Source: Ascidia mentula
Taxonomy: Eukaryota > Chordata > Ascidiacea > Phlebobranchia > Ascidiidae
Reading direction: 5' to 3'
Length of the DNA stretch: 64,000 bases
Assembly: GCA_947561715.1 (NCBI GenBank)
Contig: OX387203.1
Coordinates: forward strand, 17,112,001-17,176,000
In this document: piece after piece, positions 59,576 to 64,000 of the stretch
How the letters are laid out: each line of letters starts with the position of its first letter
How positions within the stretch are numbered: the first letter of the stretch is position 1
Notes under the pieces: model-generated
What the model saw: the letters and a program-made list of their open reading frames with translations, nothing else
Database searches by the model: none
What the model was told of the DNA's origin: nothing
Translations under genes and position numbers: made by a program

Positions 59576-60424
59576 TTTAAGACGTTTTTCTTCGCTCCAA
59601 CGTAACATTTTTACCGCAAACGAATTTTTATTAAATAAATCCTATCCAAACCAATGCATATTCAGCCAATCTTTACCTCAAGCATTCTGACGTCAGACAT
59701 ATCGTTGACAAATAGTCGGATCCACGAAAAGCAATGTGGTGAAAAAATATATTAAGATAACGCGCGGGCCGTAACAAAGGTTTGTCGGGCAATCTGTTAT
59801 TACCGCCAGCAATACAGCTGCGGCGATTAATTGCTAAACTCCACAATATTCTTAACCGCCCTCAAATCACGAAATTCTGCTATCCCTCAGGCCGTTGAGT
59901 ACCACTGACATTATTTTAGTAGGACATAACTTTTATACATGCATGATGCAGAATGGTGTTCTCTTATTTTCACTAAACAATACATTCACTCAAAAATATT
60001 TAAAAAGAAACAATGCAAATCCAAAAACAAGCACTCACCATATAATTCAGCAAAAAGTGAAGCGCTAAAAAAAATTGGTGGCAACGTTCGGTTTACTCTT
60101 TATTGCGTCACAACAGTTTCCATGTGAACAAAATGCATAACTGTCTGATTGGACAAATTGAACAATAGGAGTGAGAATGTTGCGGGAGGAGTGAGAGCTG
60201 CCATGCGGATTTCTCATTTTGGTCTATCTGTGACAATTAAAAAAAAAACACACAAATAAGTGCAATGGTTAAACTCTAATGGGCACAATGGTTTGGGTCA
60301 TACAATTGTACGTTTGAGGCAAAGTTTTAGGATATCTAAAAAAATTTCACTTATTTTTTCTAGTTATGTCTCCACATATATTGAGCAGAAAACAATACGT
60401 TGGAATACAAGCTATCAATGCAAA
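59576..60424. other. internal right part of the foldback element before the arm
   Basis: AT-rich, no gene recognised. The pairing with the left arm starts near 60425. Confidence 0.5.
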
Positions 60425-63400
60425 AACTACGCATTGGTATCTTGTTCGGAATATTTTCAAATTTGTTTTCAAACTGGTCACTGCTTTGGTTCTAGGCATA
60501 TACACTGTAGGCTGTACAGTTTGTCATTAATTGGCATAAGCATACTGTTGCGTCACAGACCTAACAGGACTGTCTACTTCATTGCGTTTCGGTGGAGGCT
60601 GTCAGTTGTGGAAATTGAAAAAAACATGCTGTGATGATGTGCCGAAAGGTTATTAAAGTTCAAAAAAAAGGAATTAGCTGACAATTTGGAAACAATGTCC
60701 ATTATTGTTTCGCCTGTACTTGTTTAGGTTGCATGATCGTACGCTGCATGTCACAATGCGCCTTGTCGGACTGAAAGTTATTTCGTTGGCATACGAGCTA
60801 CCGGTGTAAAAAATAAGCACTAACATGTTGTTTCATATGCTCTTAGCTACATTTAGGGCGATTTTAAAAAAATTCCTTAGTTCGGAACATTTTCAAATAT
60901 GTCGTCAAAGTTGTCGCATTGAATACGCACTTGCGTAGGTTGATCGCAGCTGCATGTCACATGGCCCCTGTCGGACTTAAAGTTATTTCGTTGGCATACG
61001 AGCTACCGGTGTAAAAAATAAACAGTGACGTGTTGTTCCATATGCTCTTAGCTACATTTAGGGCGATTTTAAAAAAAATCCTTAGTTCGGAACATTTTCA
61101 AATATGTCGTTAAATTTGTCGCATTGAATGCGCACTTGCGTGGGTTGATCGCAGCTGCATGTCACATGGCCCCTTGTCGGACTTAAAGTTGTTTCGTTGG
61201 CATACGAGCTACCGGTGTAAAAAATAAACACTGACGTGTTGTTCCATATGCTCTTAGCTACATTTAGGGCGATTTTAAAAAAATTCCTTAGTTCGGAACA
61301 TTTTCAAATATGTCGTCAAAGTTGTCGCATTGAATGCGTACTTGCGTAGGTTGATCACAGCTGCATGTCACATGGCCCCTGTCGGACTTAAAGTTATTTC
61401 GTTGGCATACGAGCTACCGGTGTAAAAAATAAGCACTAACATGTTGTTTCATATGCTCTTAGCTACATTTAGGGCGATTTTAAAAAAATTCCTTAGTTCG
61501 GAACATTTTCAAATATGTCGTCAAAGTTGTCGCATTGAATGCGCACTTGCGTAGGTTGATCGCAGCTGCATGTCACATGGCCCCTGTCGGACTTAAAGTT
61601 ATTTCGTTGGCATACGAGCTACCGGTGTAAAAAATAAGCACTTACATGTTGTTCCATATGCTCTTAGCTACATTTAGGGCGATTTTAAAAAAATTCCTTA
61701 GTTCGGAACATTTTCAAATATGTCGTCAAAGTTGTCGCATTGAATGCGCACTTGCGTAGGTTGATCGCAGCTGCATGTCACATGGCCCCCTGTCGGACTG
61801 AAAGTTATTTCGTTGGCATACGAGCTACCGGTGTAAAAAATAAACACTAACATGTTGTTCCATATGCTCTTAGGTACATATAAGGCGATTCAAAAAAAAT
61901 TCCTTAGTTCGGAACATTTTCAAATATGTCGTCAAAGTTGTCGCTGCTTTGGTTCTAGGCGTACACTGTAGTCTGTACAGTTTGTCATTAATTGGCATAA
62001 GCATACTGTTGCGTCACAGACCTACCAGGATTGTCTACTTCATTGCGTTTCGGTGGAGGCTGTCAGTTGTGGAAATTGAAAAAAACATGTTGTGATGATG
62101 TGCCGAAAGGTTATTAAAGTTCAAAAAAAAGGAATTAGCTGACAATTTGGAAACAATGTCCATTATTGTTTCGCCTGTACTTGTTTAGGTTGCATGATCG
62201 TACGCTGCATGTCACAATGCGCCTTGTCGGACTGAAAGTTATTTCGTTGGCATACGAGCTACCGGTGTAAAAAATAAGCACTAACATGTTGTTCCATATG
62301 CTCTTAGCTACATTTAGGGCGATTTTAAAAAAATTCCTTAGTTCGGAACATTTTCAAATATGTCGTCAAAGTTGTCGCATTGAATGCGCACTTGCGTAGG
62401 TTGATCGCAGCTGCATGTCACATGGCCCCTGTCGGACTGAAAGTTATTTCGTTGGCATACGAGCTACCGGTGTAAAAAATAAGCACTAACCTGTTGTTCC
62501 ATATGCTCTTAGCTACATTTAGGGCGATTTTAAAAAAATTCCTTAGTTCGGAACATTTTCAAATATGTCGTCAAAGTTGTCGCATTGAATGCGCACTTGC
62601 GTAGGTTGATCGCAGCTGCATGTCACATGGCCCCTGTCGGACTCAAAGTTATTTCGTTGGCATACGAGCTACCGGTGTAAAAAATAAGCACTCACCTGTT
62701 GTTCCATATGCTCTTAGCTACGTTTAGGGCGATTTTAAAAAAATTCCTTAGTTCGGAACATTTTCAAATATGTCGTCAAAGTTGTCGCATTGAATGCGCA
62801 CTTGCGTAGGTTGATCGCAGCTGCATGTCACATGGCCCCTGTCGGACTCAAAGTTATTTCGTTGGCATACGAGCTACCGGTGTAAAAAATAAGCACTAAC
62901 CTGTTGTTCCATATGCTCTTAGCTACATTTAGGGCGATTTTAAAACAATTCCTTAGTTCGGAACATTTTCAAATATGTCGTCAAAGTTGTCGCATTGAAT
63001 ACGCACTTGCGTAGGTTGATCGCAGCTGCATGTCACATGGCCCCTGTCGGACTTAAAGTTATTTCGTTGGCATACGAGCTACCGGTGTAAAAAATAAACA
63101 CTGACGTGTTGTTCCATATGCTCTTAGCTACATTTAGGGAGATTTTAAAAAAATTCCTTAGTTCGGAACATTTTCAAATATGTCGTCAAAGTTGTCGCAT
63201 TGAATGCGTACTTGCGTAGGTTGATCACAGCTGCATGTCACATGGCCCCTGTCGGACTTAAAGTTATTTCGTTGGCATACGAGCTACCGGTGTAAAAAAT
63301 AAACACTGACGTGTTGTTCCATATGCTCTTAGCTACATTTAGGGCGATTTTAAAAAAATTCCTTAGTTCGGAACATTTTCAAATATGTCGTCAAAGTTGT

Positions 63401-64000
63401 CGCATTGAATGCGTACTTGCGTAGGTTGATCACAGCTGCATGTCACATGGCCCCTGTCGGACTTAAAGTTATTTCGTTGGCATACGAGCTACCGGTGTAA
63501 AAAATAAACACTGACGTGTTGTTCCATATGCCCTTAGCTACATTTAGGGCGATTTCAAAAAAAATTCCTTAGTTCGGAACATTTTCAAATATGTCGTCAA
63601 AGTTGTCGCATTGAATGCGCACTTGCGTAGGTTGATCGCAGCTGCATGTCACATGGCCCCTGTCGGACTTAAAGTTATTTCGTTGGCATACGAGCTACCG
63701 GTGTAAAAAATAAGCACTTACATGTTGTTCCATATGCTCTTAGCTACATTTAGGGCGATTTTAAAAAAATTCCTTAGTTCGGAACATTTTCAAATATGTC
63801 GTCAAAGTTGTCGCATTGAATGCGCACTTGCGTAGGTTGATCGCAGCTGCATGTCACATGGCCCCCTGTCGGACTGAAAGTTATTTCGTTGGCATACGAG
63901 CTACCGGTGTAAAAAATAAACACTAACATGTTGTTCCATATGCTCTTAGGTACATATAAGGCGATTCAAAAAAAATTCCTTAGTTCGGAACATTTTCAAA
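60425..64000 (-). repeat. right arm: about 15 tandem 206-bp units in inverted orientation
   Basis: The reverse complement of the left-arm unit recurs about every 205 bp from about 60.75 kb and continues to the window end, where the last unit is cut. A 280-bp inner segment (GCTTTGGTTCTAGGC through GCCTTGTCGGACTGAAAG) occurs at both 60463-60760 and 61945-62230, so the right arm has a higher-order repeat absent from the left arm. Confidence 0.93.

Larger units (their letters stand above)
46030..64000 (-). mobile_element. giant foldback-type (FB-NOF/MULE-like) DNA transposon, incomplete at right
   Basis: Two arms made of the same 206-bp tandem repeat in opposite orientation (46.05-49.5 kb and 60.7-64.0 kb) flank two minus-strand genes. 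The inner, non-tandem parts of the arms (49.50-49.87 and 60.43-60.76 kb) are also inverted copies of each other. Long inverted arms built from tandem repeats around a MULE-class transposase is the plan of Drosophila FB elements carrying NOF. The left end lies near 46.03 kb; the right end and target duplication are outside the window. Total length exceeds 18 kb. Confidence 0.8.

Overview
The window looks like a compact, AT-rich animal genome with short introns and small gene spacing. A tunicate of the Ciona type is my best guess (inference from gene density, intron sizes and base composition; no species-diagnostic marker was checked). Gene identities come from protein motifs, with exon joins checked by splice sites and reading phase.

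Layout. 1-6476 (+): a multi-exon gene I do not recognise, with coiled-coil and low-complexity exons. 7692-13222 (-): a plant-type FAAH-like amidase in about 13 exons. 13414-13878 (-) and 14097-15602 (-): intronless NDUFA13 and TRNT1. 17806-18603 (+): a two-exon PPP1R3-type glycogen-targeting subunit of protein phosphatase 1. 19616-20119 (-): ARL16. 23930-34831 (-): a complete Gi-class G-alpha gene with two tandem alternative copies of the exon that carries switch I. 37941-39979 (+): RPL23 (uL14), with two paralogous C/D box snoRNAs in introns 2 and 4. 40484-42936 (-): metaxin-2.

From 43.77 kb the window is dominated by mobile DNA. A Harbinger transposon (43771 to about 45.9 kb) has an uninterrupted two-exon transposase and a second, opposite-strand ORF. 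It is followed by a very large foldback-type element that runs off the right edge. That element has a left arm of about seventeen 206-bp tandem repeats (46.05-49.5 kb), and the same repeat inverted in a right arm (60.4-64.0 kb). Between the arms are two same-strand genes: a 228-aa SGNH hydrolase and a 2464-aa single-exon protein. The large protein combines N-terminal 18-aa repeats, a PHD finger, 54-aa repeats, a zinc-binding region, a MULE/NOF-like DDE transposase, a Ulp1-like protease and a ubiquitin-specific protease. This is the most unusual system in the window.

A second notable theme is catalytic RNA. Six dispersed short repeats match type I hammerhead ribozymes; the copy at 17278-17330 has all three stems, an intact core and a GTC cleavage site. 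Small MITE-like elements, a tRNA-derived SINE and a possible solo LTR fill other non-coding stretches.
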